DNA of 64,000 bases from Clostridium_I sp963725425 (GCA_963725425.1 CAVRYJ010000043.1:124001-188000); one strand, 5' to 3'; positions 31,032 through 39,866 are shown, counted from the stretch's first letter. Numbers and translations: made by a program. Notes: generated from the letters alone by a model not told the origin.

Positions 31032-32009
31032 TCAATCTCTACAGTACTTAATTATATCCGACCTATTTTCATTGTATAGTTTAAGCAATGTTTCTTCTAT
31101 TTCCTTTTTTCTTTCTTCTCCTTCACTTGTATTGTATTTGAACTGCACGCTTCTAGTAAACATCTTTTCTATTACATCATAAGATTGAATATGTTCATCA
31201 TTGTTTTTTGCTTTAAAGCTTAGTTTAGATGGGTTCTTATTTAATATCTTATTTGCAACTTTTTTAATTAATTCTTTTTTAGAAAACAAATTTTTATTTC
31301 TGTGTCCCGCTGTAATTGATACTGTCATTTTAACATTTTTGCTATCTCTCATATTGTCAAAATCATCTTCACTCAATCCAACTAAACTATCAATATCAAT
31401 TACTGCATCACTTGGAAGTGTTGACGTAATTTCCATGGAATTTACAATATCTTTATGCTTTAATATTTCCAGCATATTATCCGCTGTCACTGGACTTATT
31501 TCCATCTTTAAATTAGTATTCTTATGGTAATTATCAAACATATCGCCTATCTTATAAATTCCTGGTGCAGATTGTGCTCCAAGATAAACAATAATTGAAG
31601 TGTCAAAAAATAAATAAAAATATGTATATATCTCTAAATCTTGATCTGAATTTTTTTGTATTTGCGTAGATTTATGTGTTACTCTGTCTCTTAACTGTAC
31701 ATTTGTAATATCTTTTTTCTTCCCAATCCTCCCAAAAATATAATTTGCATCTTCTAATTTACACTTTCGTGGAAACTTAAGATTGAAATTAATTGACTTA
31801 TCAATTCTTATTGATTCTAAAATCACCCAATCGGGTGATTTATCAATATCCAAACAATTATTTTTATCTCTCATAGATAAAATGTTTTTAAATTCTTTAA
31901 CAAAATCCTCTTGTGATTTATATTTTTTCTGTGTAAGACCTTGATTATTTTTATTATTACCATCTACTTCCTCATACATCCTTGTCTTATAAAAATATAT
32001 ATTTGCCAT
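31032..32009 (-). CDS. Unknown cytosolic protein (accessory module, gene 1)
   Basis: This is a 325-aa soluble protein starting MANIYFYKTRMYEEV with GGGGG seven bases upstream. The N-terminal half is mixed alpha/beta, with SPDWVILESIRIDKSINFNL and the phrases YIFGRIGKKKDITNVQLRDR and YFYLFFDTSIIVYLGAQSAP. The C-terminal half is helical and Lys-rich (KKELIKKVANKILNKNPSKL, KKEIEETLLKLYNENRSDII). No nuclease, kinase, TIR or ATPase motif is visible. It is transcribed with the downstream membrane protein from its own promoter, inside the packaging region of the prophage. Function unknown; phage accessory or defence cargo is the leading guess. Confidence 0.7.
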   Translation of the reverse strand: MANIYFYKTRMYEEVDGNNKNNQGLTQKKYKSQEDFVKEFKNILSMRDKNNCLDIDKSPDWVILESIRIDKSINFNLKFPRKCKLEDANYIFGRIGKKKDITNVQLRDRVTHKSTQIQKNSDQDLEIYTYFYLFFDTSIIVYLGAQSAPGIYKIGDMFDNYHKNTNLKMEISPVTADNMLEILKHKDIVNSMEITSTLPSDAVIDIDSLVGLSEDDFDNMRDSKNVKMTVSITAGHRNKNLFSKKELIKKVANKILNKNPSKLSFKAKNNDEHIQSYDVIEKMFTRSVQFKYNTSEGEERKKEIEETLLKLYNENRSDIIKYCRD

Positions 32010-32031
32010 AATTGTACCCCCGATTTGTATA

Positions 32032-32060
32032 TGTATATATTTCTACAAAATGTATGTGAA
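32032..32060 (-). promoter_or_regulatory. Sigma-A-type promoter of the two-gene accessory module
   Basis: On the minus strand TTCACA (32055-32060) and TATACA (32032-32037) are separated by exactly 17 bases. Transcription would begin about 15 bases before the ATG at 32009. Confidence 0.55.
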
Positions 32061-32325
32061 ATCCTTTCATATTTCAATATATTTTTTAACTTTCTTGTTT
32101 TTCTATCAGATTTATCTTTTTCTGTTTATTAATAATAAATTTTATATTCTACTAACACCATTCTATTTAAAATATTCCTTAGAAAAAAATTATTTTTTTA
32201 AGATGATGTTTTGGTTCGTGCTAAATAAGACCGCTTTATTTTTCTCTATTTTTTCTATCTTAACTTTGAATACAAATTATAATTTAAACATATACTATTC
32301 ATGTATAAGAAAGTGGGGTTTTTAT

Positions 32326-32550
32326 ATGAAACGAGATTTTAGTGATATTGAAAGCTTACTTAGCATAATTAATGATAGCATCAATATAATTCTCTCATTA
32401 CCAGTATTGATACCGCTTATTTACAATCATACCAAGAACCTCTTTAAAAAAATCATAGACTTATTTTACGACGAAAAAAAAATCGCAGAATTATATTACA
32501 ATCGGGATAAAATATTTAAAACAATTAATAATTCCTTTCAAATTTCGTAA
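32326..32550 (+). CDS. Small protein of unknown function, divergent from the accessory module
   Basis: This is a 74-aa protein read against its neighbours. The ATG at 32326 has GTGGGG upstream; longer frames to 32050 lack an SD and are low-complexity. The N-terminus is charged (MKRDFSDIESLLSII), then a short hydrophobic stretch (INIILSLPVLIPLIY) and a basic amphipathic helix (KNLFKKIIDLFYDEKK). It could be a small membrane-active peptide linked to the divergent 325-aa/membrane-protein unit. A TTGAAT...TATACT pair lies upstream but with a long 19-base spacer. Whether it is expressed is uncertain. Confidence 0.4.
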   Translation: MKRDFSDIESLLSIINDSINIILSLPVLIPLIYNHTKNLFKKIIDLFYDEKKIAELYYNRDKIFKTINNSFQIS

Positions 32551-32710
32551 ATTTATTTCATAGATACTCTAGTCAATTCTTGCCAATCACGCTCCATGTC
32601 TTAATTTAATAGATTGATTGTACTATCTTTATAACCTTTTTATGAGCTTTATAATCCATCTTCTCCTTCTATTTTGGTTATAAAAAATCACTCCACTAAA
32701 AGTTATCTAC

Positions 32711-32914
32711 TTATTTTTTATTATAGATATTTACATAGAATTCTTGTGCATCATACCAATTGAACTGTAGTTCTTCCAAAATAGGTGTTTCATTTACTTT
32801 AATTTCCCCATCAATATCGGTATCGTTTTGATTTCTTTCTTCTACTGATTCCCTATACCATTTTTCATCCACTGCACCAGATAAAATTAAACCTAGTTTT
32901 TTAAATTCTTCCAT
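32711..32914 (-). CDS. Small acidic phage protein of unknown function
   Basis: The protein is 67 aa from the ATG at 32914 (MEEFKKLGLILSGAVDEKWY), preceded by GGGTGATG; a longer frame to 32983 has a poor start. It is acidic (NDTDIDGEIKVNETPILEEL) and ends FYVNIYNKK. No family was recognised. It lies between terS and the accessory module. Confidence 0.5.
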   Translation of the reverse strand: MEEFKKLGLILSGAVDEKWYRESVEERNQNDTDIDGEIKVNETPILEELQFNWYDAQEFYVNIYNKK

Positions 32915-33236
32915 ATCATCACCCATCTTCTTTAAACTTATACAAAGAGAGGAACAAGCCTTTATATGTCCAACAAATCCCATATTTGACTTTTAAAAAC
33001 ATCGCAGAAAATCTGTTATCAATCGAAGGCATGTCCCCTATTCACGAAATAGAAGCATACCCCCATTTCATTACACTACTCATTCACTCTATTGCGTCAA
33101 ATCTTAATTTATCGCAATAGTCAAAGCATAATGATACATCTATGAATGACATGGTTGTGCCATTTATACAAGATTAATCTATAAACTTATGTTGAATATA
33201 CATTGATTTAGTATATTTATACATTAATCATATGCA
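32915..33236. other. Intergenic region with an 8-bp dyad
   Basis: No gene was found in 320 bases between terS and the 67-aa protein. CTATTGCG (33089-33096) and CGCAATAG (33113-33120) form an inverted repeat with a 16-base spacer, which may be a regulator-binding site. Nothing else stands out. Confidence 0.35.
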
Positions 33237-33665
33237 TTATACATTATTCTTTGATTGCCTAACCAATGCTCTAAAGTTGGTAAGTTCCACTTCCAAATCA
33301 TTCTCATTCATATTATCGTTATCGGAAGTCTCACCAGTATCCACCACGCTTGTAGGGTTGCCATAGATGCGGTTGATTAGATATTGATTAGCCGCTAAAC
33401 TAACACGCTTATCACTCTTATCGTTTGCTAATACCTTTATATTGTTTATATAGGATGCTAAATCATTTACTATCAATTGATTGCCTTGGTTTATTAGATC
33501 ATGCCTTCTCCTGTCAACCTCAGCCTTAACATCATCTTTCTTTAACCAATCATATATACTCTGTCTACTACAATGTAATTTCTTTGCTATATCCGTTATG
33601 GCTTCACCACTCAGCATCATTGAAACCATCTCTTCTTGCTGCTTAGTTATAACTTTATCACTCAA
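33237..33665 (-). CDS. terS: Terminase small subunit (phBC6A51-type, HTH)
   Basis: This is a 142-aa DNA-binding protein. Its helix-turn-helix is ITDIAKKLHCSRQSIYDWLK, followed by a helical oligomerisation region (RRRHDLINQGNQLIVNDLAS) and an acidic C-terminus (DNDNMNENDLEVELTN). This layout fits the phBC6A51-like small terminase family. Translation appears to start at TTG 33665 with GGGGTGAGG upstream. It normally sits next to terL; here 2.8 kb of accessory genes separate them. It heads the late region just after a terminator. Confidence 0.75.
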   Translation of the reverse strand: MSDKVITKQQEEMVSMMLSGEAITDIAKKLHCSRQSIYDWLKKDDVKAEVDRRRHDLINQGNQLIVNDLASYINNIKVLANDKSDKRVSLAANQYLINRIYGNPTSVVDTGETSDNDNMNENDLEVELTNFRALVRQSKNNV

Positions 33666-33700
33666 TACCTCACCCCTTTACATCTTTACATAATAAAAAT

Positions 33701-33725
33701 AAGAGTACCCACATTGGATACTCTT
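33701..33725 (-). terminator. Intrinsic terminator at the end of the early/middle operon
   Basis: On the minus strand AAGAGTATCC and GGGTACTCTT pair around a short loop, followed by ATTTTTATT. It lies between the ArpU-like gene and terS and separates early from late transcription. Confidence 0.7.
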
Positions 33726-33785
33726 TCACTATTTATATTATATTCTATAATCTTATATTGCGTTTAAACTTACATTAATTAAATC

Positions 33786-34220
33786 TTAAATATATATTAA
33801 ATTCGCTATATTATTGATTGCAATTGTATTTAAAGAACAAACCCATTGCTCAGTTAAATTTAATTTTGCAGCTATATTTTTATTACTAATTCTATTAAAA
33901 TACTTCATTGTGATAATCTCATATTCTCTTGGTTCTAATGCTTCTAAAGCGTTGTCAATCTTCTTTATTTGAACTTCTAATTTATGTTTTCTTTTTTCAA
34001 GTTGCTCTGGTTTATACCTTCTAGCTATGATTTCATTTTCAACACTTGAATTAAATTTATTTGTTGGATCAACTTTCTCTTCATATGAAATTGCCCCGCA
34101 ACCCTTATATTCATTTTCCAATTCTGCTATTTCTAAATCTATATTTTTAATTTCTGCATGCATAACCTTATAATTATATAACAGTGTTTCAACTGCTTTG
34201 TAATAATTTATAATAACCAC
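33786..34220 (-). CDS. ArpU/RinA-like late transcription regulator
   Basis: This 144-aa protein has an N-terminal coiled coil (EIKNIDLEIAELENEY, EQLEKRKHKLEVQIKKIDNA). A sigma-70 region 4-like HTH is at the C-terminus (LEPREYEIITMKYFNRISNK, NIAAKLNLTEQWVCSLN). This pattern is typical of phage ArpU/RinA/DUF1492 regulators that switch on late genes. It is the last gene before terS. The start is uncertain: the marked GTG overlaps the GAGGTGG that looks like an SD, so an ATT or ATA start a few codons later is possible. Confidence 0.75.
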   Translation of the reverse strand: MVIINYYKAVETLLYNYKVMHAEIKNIDLEIAELENEYKGCGAISYEEKVDPTNKFNSSVENEIIARRYKPEQLEKRKHKLEVQIKKIDNALEALEPREYEIITMKYFNRISNKNIAAKLNLTEQWVCSLNTIAINNIANLIYI

Positions 34221-34354
34221 CTCTTTTCATAAAAATAGTCATTTTGTCATGAATTTTTGTTATTTTATACCTACTTTTAATCAGTTTTGAATTTTGTGGT
34301 AATTTCCCTCATTGCCTTATTTTATCTAGGTTCAAAGTTATTTTTCCCTTTCCG

Positions 34355-34615
34355 TGTTACATTTTTTGTTACATTTTTCAAACTCCTTCTCAGCCGTTCA
34401 TACATAAGGCTTTTCACGTACTTTTTCCAGTGTTACATTTTCGTAAATATAATGTGCATATCTTTTTATAAAAATATAGCTACTCTCATGTACGTAGTTA
34501 ATATTTTATTTAATGTAACAATGTAACAATATATATACAAAACCTTAGAACACTTAGAATTACACTGTTACATTTATGTTACATTGCGTTACATTTTTCA
34601 TTATTTATGTAACAT
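34355..34615. repeat. Cluster of nine TGTTACA/TGTAACA motifs, candidate iterons
   Basis: TGTTACATT-type motifs begin at 34355, 34367, 34431, 34566, 34577 and (as CGTTACATT) 34587. The reverse orientation AATGTAACA/TATGTAACA occurs at 34512, 34520 and 34607. The 396-base spacer holding them has no gene. It lies immediately downstream of the primase-helicase gene. Clustering of a short motif in both orientations beside the replication protein suggests an iteron-type replication origin; an operator array for the late regulator is the alternative. Confidence 0.6.
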
Positions 34616-34616
34616 G

Positions 34617-37181
34617 TTAATTAAATGGAATTACATTACCCGCATCTGTAACATCTAAAACCTCAGCTGGAACTATTGAGTATACCTTTAATTTTCTTAA
34701 TAAATCTTTATTATAAGTATCAAACCTAATTATTCTATTTCCTGACCTTAAGACCTTATTTGAAATACCTTCTAAATACCCTGACTTCATCGCTTGTTTC
34801 TTAAAATCCCGCAAACCCAACGGTATAATTTCAGCCCCAACTCTATTTAGATGCTCTTTAATCTGATTTATCATTTCAGATGTTTTAATAAAAATTCCAT
34901 CTCCTCTATATTTAATAACTTCATCTGCATTGAATGCTCTTCCATCATCTATCATGTCACTGTAAAGAATCAACATTTGTTCAACCGTTGAGTGCGATTC
35001 ATTACCATCTTCTAGTACCTCACTTTTAATATTACTAGCTACATACTCTGTGTATTTCGTTATTACTGCTAACTTATGTTGCTTAAGTAACATATTGAAT
35101 ATCTCAATTCCACAGCATATATTAATAGCAGTACTCAAAGGTCTGCTACTTAGTGCTGTTATAGCTTCACTTGCTACTTTTCTTATTTCTCTATATTCAT
35201 CAACACTTAGATTTAATATTATTTCTATTATAGACCTTCCAAATTTATTTAATAACTCTTCATGCTCTATGATCCACGCCATATCTTCAGTATGTTTTTC
35301 AGTTCTCTCTCTTTTGGAAAGATAAACTATGCAACTTCTTTCCATTAGAGCTTTTTCTTCATTTGGGTAGCTTTCTTCTCCAACTAAAATTAATGGTCGA
35401 TTAAGTTGAAAATCCCTAGATTTAAATGATTTATCACCTCTACTTACTGTTGCCCTATCATATAAATTTCTTAAAGTCTCAGAGAGCTTGGCTACCTTGT
35501 ATCTGTCCAAACTGGACGGTTTAAATTCATCAAACAACATTGGATAATTTCCATCTGATAAGCATTTTATAAGAGCAAAAGGGGTTATTAAGCCGATGCT
35601 TTTTATATCTTTTTTAGGGTAATTCAAAATTGGAGCTATTACATTTTCTAATATTGTACTTTTACCACTTCCACTCTCACCAACTATCAAAAGGTGATGC
35701 AACTTTTCCTTCATTTTCTGATTTTGGTAAACTGCTAAGTCATTAATTATAGTCCCAATTATAGAAATTGTTTTATCAGGAGTAGCGAATTTAAAAATGT
35801 GTTTTTTCACTTCCTTAAGTTCATCCTTGCTTATAGAATCTACATCTATAACATCCGCATTGTTTCTTTTGTCCGATTTTATGATTTCAACTATTCCATT
35901 TTTGCTTATAGCTCCATCATTAGTTACAAGAAGCATTTCTTCATCTCTTTTTATAAATTTAATTCCTTGATATATCTCTTCTGATTCTAATGCAAAATAT
36001 TTATTTATCCAACCCTTTAGCTCAACTAATTCGTCAATCGTACCCTTGAAACTTAAATCCAATGTTCCTAAAAAATTTCTAAAACTCTTAGTATCATCAA
36101 ATACAGTAGCTTCTCCTATTTTCTCTATTTTTTCTCCTGTAGGAGATTTTAAAATTAGTTTCGCACCCTCTTGCTCTTCATCAACAAATCTTATTCTAGA
36201 TGCTTCAATCAATTTGAAATCAGTTACATATTTTCTATACTTTTCGGCATTGTCACCCTTGCCTTTATATACTATCTTGTATATTCCTTTCCTATCTTGC
36301 TGCAAATCATATTCTGACTTCAAATCCAAAGATCTGTTAAAAGCATTCACTAAATCATTCTTTGTGTGCCCTGCTTCTATCCAATCTGTAACATCCTTAT
36401 TGTCTCCAAGACTTTTTATACCTGGCAAATTAATAAACTTAAATTCTTTTGAATCTTTGAAAAGTTCCTTATACAATTTCCACTTATACTGTTCTCCAGC
36501 TTCACCAGTATCACCACAAACATAAATCCTGGCACCTTCCAAAATGGATAAATCTTTGCACCCTTTAACACTTGTAGCAACATAGGCATTATTTTTTAGC
36601 ATAGAATTAAGTGTATTTGCATCTTTTTCTCCTTCGCATATAATTACTATGTTTTTTTCTTCTATGCCTTTAATGACCTTATATAGGTTATAAGGGACTT
36701 CCTCTATTCCTCTCTTATTAACTACCTTTTCATCTTCTATATGATAATAAGAAAGAGACTTTTTCCCATCAACATTCATGAATTTAGATTTAATGTACAC
36801 TATTTCATCCTTATCATTTACAAAGGAGAATACCCCTAAGAGCTGTTGTCCTTTTCTAAATTTAGATATTTCCCACTCTATATACCCTTTAACTTTTTCA
36901 ATCTGCTTGTCCTGAATACTCTTTTCTACTGTAAGCCCCAAATATTCTCTAGCTTCGATATAATTTAAATTCTTGAACTTAGTAATGAAGTCAATTGCAT
37001 CCCCAACTTCTCCGCAGCCAAAACATTTATATTTATATTTATTTGCATCTGGAAAAAATTTAATTGATAGTGAAGGTGTGTTTTCGTTGTGAAAAGGGCA
37101 CTTAATGTACCCTTTTCTATTGAATCTATCTCCTGTTTCTCTTTCTATTAGTTCCTTTAAATCCATATCCTGCAATTCCAT
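34617..37181 (-). CDS. Phage DNA primase-helicase
   Basis: This 854-aa replication protein fuses primase and helicase activities. The N-terminal CHC2 zinc finger is GYIKCPFHNENTPSLSIKF then YKYKCFGCGEVGDAIDFI (Cys-His-Cys-Cys). A Toprim-like domain has IVIICEGEKDANTLNS and ARIYVCGDTGEAGE. A C-terminal AAA+/SF3-type ATPase has Walker A LLIVGESGSGKST and Walker B MLFDEF, followed by a sensor-arginine region (DRATVSRGDKSFKSRDF). The start has AGAGGTGAGAAG upstream. The iteron-like cluster starts two bases beyond the stop. Confidence 0.9.
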   Translation of the reverse strand: MELQDMDLKELIERETGDRFNRKGYIKCPFHNENTPSLSIKFFPDANKYKYKCFGCGEVGDAIDFITKFKNLNYIEAREYLGLTVEKSIQDKQIEKVKGYIEWEISKFRKGQQLLGVFSFVNDKDEIVYIKSKFMNVDGKKSLSYYHIEDEKVVNKRGIEEVPYNLYKVIKGIEEKNIVIICEGEKDANTLNSMLKNNAYVATSVKGCKDLSILEGARIYVCGDTGEAGEQYKWKLYKELFKDSKEFKFINLPGIKSLGDNKDVTDWIEAGHTKNDLVNAFNRSLDLKSEYDLQQDRKGIYKIVYKGKGDNAEKYRKYVTDFKLIEASRIRFVDEEQEGAKLILKSPTGEKIEKIGEATVFDDTKSFRNFLGTLDLSFKGTIDELVELKGWINKYFALESEEIYQGIKFIKRDEEMLLVTNDGAISKNGIVEIIKSDKRNNADVIDVDSISKDELKEVKKHIFKFATPDKTISIIGTIINDLAVYQNQKMKEKLHHLLIVGESGSGKSTILENVIAPILNYPKKDIKSIGLITPFALIKCLSDGNYPMLFDEFKPSSLDRYKVAKLSETLRNLYDRATVSRGDKSFKSRDFQLNRPLILVGEESYPNEEKALMERSCIVYLSKRERTEKHTEDMAWIIEHEELLNKFGRSIIEIILNLSVDEYREIRKVASEAITALSSRPLSTAINICCGIEIFNMLLKQHKLAVITKYTEYVASNIKSEVLEDGNESHSTVEQMLILYSDMIDDGRAFNADEVIKYRGDGIFIKTSEMINQIKEHLNRVGAEIIPLGLRDFKKQAMKSGYLEGISNKVLRSGNRIIRFDTYNKDLLRKLKVYSIVPAEVLDVTDAGNVIPFN

Positions 37182-37499
37182 CTTCTCACCTCTTTTCTAA
37201 AACACGTTATATATTGCATAATTAATTTTCTTATGCTATATTATGATAATATTGTAAATGTTGTTTTCGGCTTTGGGTTGAGGGCATAGGATTCGATTTC
37301 TTATCTAAGCTTTTTTTGTAAAAATAATAGTATTTTTAATGATAGTTTCTTTATTTCAATTCTTAGTTCGATATCTTATCAAGGAGAGTGGTACTACGAC
37401 TTTAATACGATACATTGCATCACTCACTGAAGTATTTACATCTTTCATAATTAGCTTAGCTGCTGGGCAACCCTTAACCAAAGACAATATCTCACAATT
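37182..37499. other. Intergenic region, no supported gene
   Basis: About 320 bases lie between the ERCC4 nuclease stop and the primase SD. A 74-codon plus-strand frame (37339-37563) has no SD and runs into the nuclease gene. A 29-codon minus-strand frame has no SD either. Nothing is called here. Confidence 0.4.
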
Positions 37500-38087
37500 T
37501 TATTTCTCTATGTCTGGACTTATATCTGTATCCAATTCTTTCATAAAGTTTCTTACACTGTAATAGAGCTTCCTATATATCTCAAAACCAGTATTAACTT
37601 TACTTGTAAATATTGTGTCATATAAATATAAATCTTGTATTGATGATAACCTTCCTAAGAAAGATTGTGGTAGATACAAACTTCTGTATTTGCCTAACCT
37701 TATGTTGTCCATTCCGTTCTTGTCCTCAACAATCAAATAAATCTTAATTCCCTTTGTCTTTGCTCTTTGTAGTTCACGTATGAGTCTTATATCGTCTCTA
37801 CTGTCTGTTTCCTCTGACAAGTTACTTGCAAGTTCATCAATACTATATTTTCTTTCAACTGCTACCGGAAAATATATATCTCTGTATATTCCCATATCTG
37901 AACGTTTAGTAATGATGGCTGTGTAATCTCCTTCATCAATTTTTTTCTTTTTATACAGAACGTTCTTTTTATCAAAATAATCCAATACGTGGCTATTCAG
38001 TTGTTCTCTAGTATCGTAAAGTATCATAAAATTTTCTTTCAGAAGCTTCTTAATTTCTGCTTCTGTAAATGTATAATGTATTCTCAC
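37500..38087 (-). CDS. ERCC4-type nuclease
   Basis: The GTG start at 38087 (195 aa) is chosen for its GAGAAGG SD eight bases upstream; the longer frame to 38162 crosses a terminator hairpin. The ERCC4/XPF nuclease signature is clear: ILYDTREQ, then IDEGDYTAII, VAVERKYSIDEL (ERK) and a downstream helical part. Such single-domain phage nucleases probably act on branched or flap DNA in recombination or replication. It sits between the Mrr-type gene and the primase. Confidence 0.85.
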   Translation of the reverse strand: MRIHYTFTEAEIKKLLKENFMILYDTREQLNSHVLDYFDKKNVLYKKKKIDEGDYTAIITKRSDMGIYRDIYFPVAVERKYSIDELASNLSEETDSRDDIRLIRELQRAKTKGIKIYLIVEDKNGMDNIRLGKYRSLYLPQSFLGRLSSIQDLYLYDTIFTSKVNTGFEIYRKLYYSVRNFMKELDTDISPDIEK

Positions 38088-38134
38088 TTTTTTCACCTTC
38101 TCATTTCGTATAATACTTGATAAGTTGCGACGTA

Positions 38135-38173
38135 AAAACACCGTAAAATTCATTTTGAACAATACGGTGTTTT
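38135..38173 (-). terminator. Terminator hairpin after the Mrr-type gene
   Basis: AAAACACCGTA and TACGGTGTTTT pair over 11 bases around a 17-base loop. On the minus strand the descending arm ends in TTTTT. It separates the 38256-39656 gene from the ERCC4 gene; the large loop lowers certainty. Confidence 0.5.
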
Positions 38174-38255
38174 AAATAATTATTCTTTTTTCAGTTGTGA
38201 CGCTGGATATGAAAAATACATACTAGTACTGCAATAAATTTATAATGGCTTATTT

Positions 38256-39656
38256 TCATTTATAAAATATGTCATTTATTTTTTGTTTCAGCATTTCTCT
38301 ATCCCATAAAACAACACTATTTGCTCGAGCTAATTCAATAGCTGATTTAGTGAAATTATTATTAGTTATTACTATAGCCTTATCACACTTATAATAAGAT
38401 ACTCCAGCAACAACTTCTTGTATTGCAGAATTAGAAACAGCACCAGAGTAACATTTAGCCTGTATCCCATATTTTCTTCCATTTTTTTCTGCAATAACAT
38501 CAATTCCTTGGTCTCCCGAAGCTTGAGTGATTATAGTTTTATATCCCATTCTTTTGAACAATTGACTTACGTAGCTTTCAAATTCAAAGCCAGTCATTAA
38601 ATCTATATCATCTATAGAATATACTTCTTCATCTGTTTTATTATCAGATAATATATTATTGATAAAATTATTGTAGTCTTTCTCACTTTTTAATTTTATA
38701 TATATTTCTATGAGTTTTTGTTTACACTTAACATACCCTTTAAGGACATCACTAGTTTCAAATTTATCTTTACTAATAAGGAAATATACAAACATACCCC
38801 TTAATTCATCATTTTCATCAATACTATTCAAATTTATGAATTTTAATACAGCATCTTGTAAACTTAAATTTTTAATATCAGTAAATTCTTTACCGTGTAA
38901 TTCATCAAAATAATTTGAATAATATGTAAGTGCAACATTATAGATGATAACAAATGTTATGATTTTAGCACAATTTTTACTGGAACAGGCAATTTCCTTT
39001 TGTAGAAAATCGACCATCATATCAATTTTTTGTAACTTAAATTCTGGATGTGATTCACTCTTAGGATAAGTTAATTCAGATAATTCTTTGACTTTGCCGT
39101 TCATATTTTTAAATAAAACATTATTTTGTAATAAATAATTGTATAATTCATATAGATATTCGGATTGAAGATAAGTTTGTTTTACATATTTTTTAAAATA
39201 ATTAGTAAATATTGTGTTAATCTTTTCATTTAATCCCTCATCATTATCAATTTTATCATATGAATTACAAAATTCAATAATCTCTGCATTTTGAATTTTT
39301 ACCTTTTCAATCTCAGCATATAGAATTTCTATCTTTTTACGGTCTAATTTAAACTTTTCATCTTTGATTTGTTTAACTTTTACTATTTGCTCTTTGGTTA
39401 AATCACTGTAATTTTTCAAGTAATCACAAAATTCATCAATAACCTTTTTATCGTACAATGGTTCCGCAGGTATAATTGATATTTTTTTATGATTAATTGA
39501 ACTTTTATAGCCAACTTGTGTGAAAATATCTACTTCAACATCAATACTTATATCATTCTGTAATATAACGATATTAAACCAGCATTTTAGCAATTTTGTG
39601 TAAATAGTTTGAAATGTACTTTCCTCTGCCCCCTTTGTTTTTCTTCTTATTGCCAA
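38256..39656 (-). CDS. Mrr-type restriction endonuclease-like protein (accessory gene)
   Basis: The C-terminal ~110 residues form an Mrr_cat PD-(D/E)XK domain: DLMTGFEFESYVSQLFKRMG, then GDQGIDVIAEKNG and YGIQAKCYSG (D...QAK), and KAIVITNNNFTKSAIELA. The N-terminal ~340 residues are helical and unknown (EQIVKVKQIKDEKFKLDRKK). The frame is listed from TTG 39656 but has no SD there and stays open and protein-like upstream (FSKNFDYLLILTNGC). Two compensating single-base changes in the A-tracts of CAAAAAAGG and GTAAAAACGG would extend it to GTG 39866, 31 bases after a good promoter (536 aa). Mrr-domain proteins cut modified or foreign DNA; here it may be prophage cargo for superinfection exclusion. 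Confidence 0.75.
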   Translation of the reverse strand: MAIRRKTKGAEESTFQTIYTKLLKCWFNIVILQNDISIDVEVDIFTQVGYKSSINHKKISIIPAEPLYDKKVIDEFCDYLKNYSDLTKEQIVKVKQIKDEKFKLDRKKIEILYAEIEKVKIQNAEIIEFCNSYDKIDNDEGLNEKINTIFTNYFKKYVKQTYLQSEYLYELYNYLLQNNVLFKNMNGKVKELSELTYPKSESHPEFKLQKIDMMVDFLQKEIACSSKNCAKIITFVIIYNVALTYYSNYFDELHGKEFTDIKNLSLQDAVLKFINLNSIDENDELRGMFVYFLISKDKFETSDVLKGYVKCKQKLIEIYIKLKSEKDYNNFINNILSDNKTDEEVYSIDDIDLMTGFEFESYVSQLFKRMGYKTIITQASGDQGIDVIAEKNGRKYGIQAKCYSGAVSNSAIQEVVAGVSYYKCDKAIVITNNNFTKSAIELARANSVVLWDREMLKQKINDIFYK

Positions 39657-39866
39657 ACATCCATTTGTTAAAATTAGCAGGTAATCAAAATTCTTACTAA
39701 AAAAGTAATCTAAATTTTTCTCAGAGTTATCATTGTAATTTTCTATTAAAAACTCATTTTTCTCTCCAATACCATATTTGTATAGTACACCGTTTTTACT
39801 GTGACTATGGTTTTAATCTTACCTTTTTTGATAAAAGTTTATATTTTCAATACTGTATTCTTTCAC
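39657..39866 (-). pseudogene. Probable frameshifted N-terminus of the Mrr-type gene
   Basis: From GTG 39866 the frame reads VKEYSIENINFYQK, then is lost at the A6 tract of CAAAAAAGG. Continuation in another frame (GKIKTIVTVK) and a second switch at GTAAAAACGG lead to NGVLYKYGIGEKNEFLIEN, which is in frame with the listed gene. The two changes cancel, and the total of 1611 bases is a multiple of three. This is a reconstruction, not a direct reading. Confidence 0.4.

Noticed and set aside
32050..32325. Upstream extension of the 74-aa plus-strand frame giving a 166-aa protein
   Set aside because: Low-complexity Phe/Leu/Tyr-rich translation of AT-rich DNA with no SD at its first ATG; the promoter of the divergent unit lies in the same bases.
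37280..37300. GGATTCG match to part of the tRNA-Trp T arm considered as an attachment site
   Set aside because: Only seven to eight bases match and it lies inside the prophage.
37339..37563. 74-codon plus-strand frame next to the ERCC4 nuclease
   Set aside because: No SD, overlaps the 3' end of a well-supported gene on the other strand, and no recognisable pattern.
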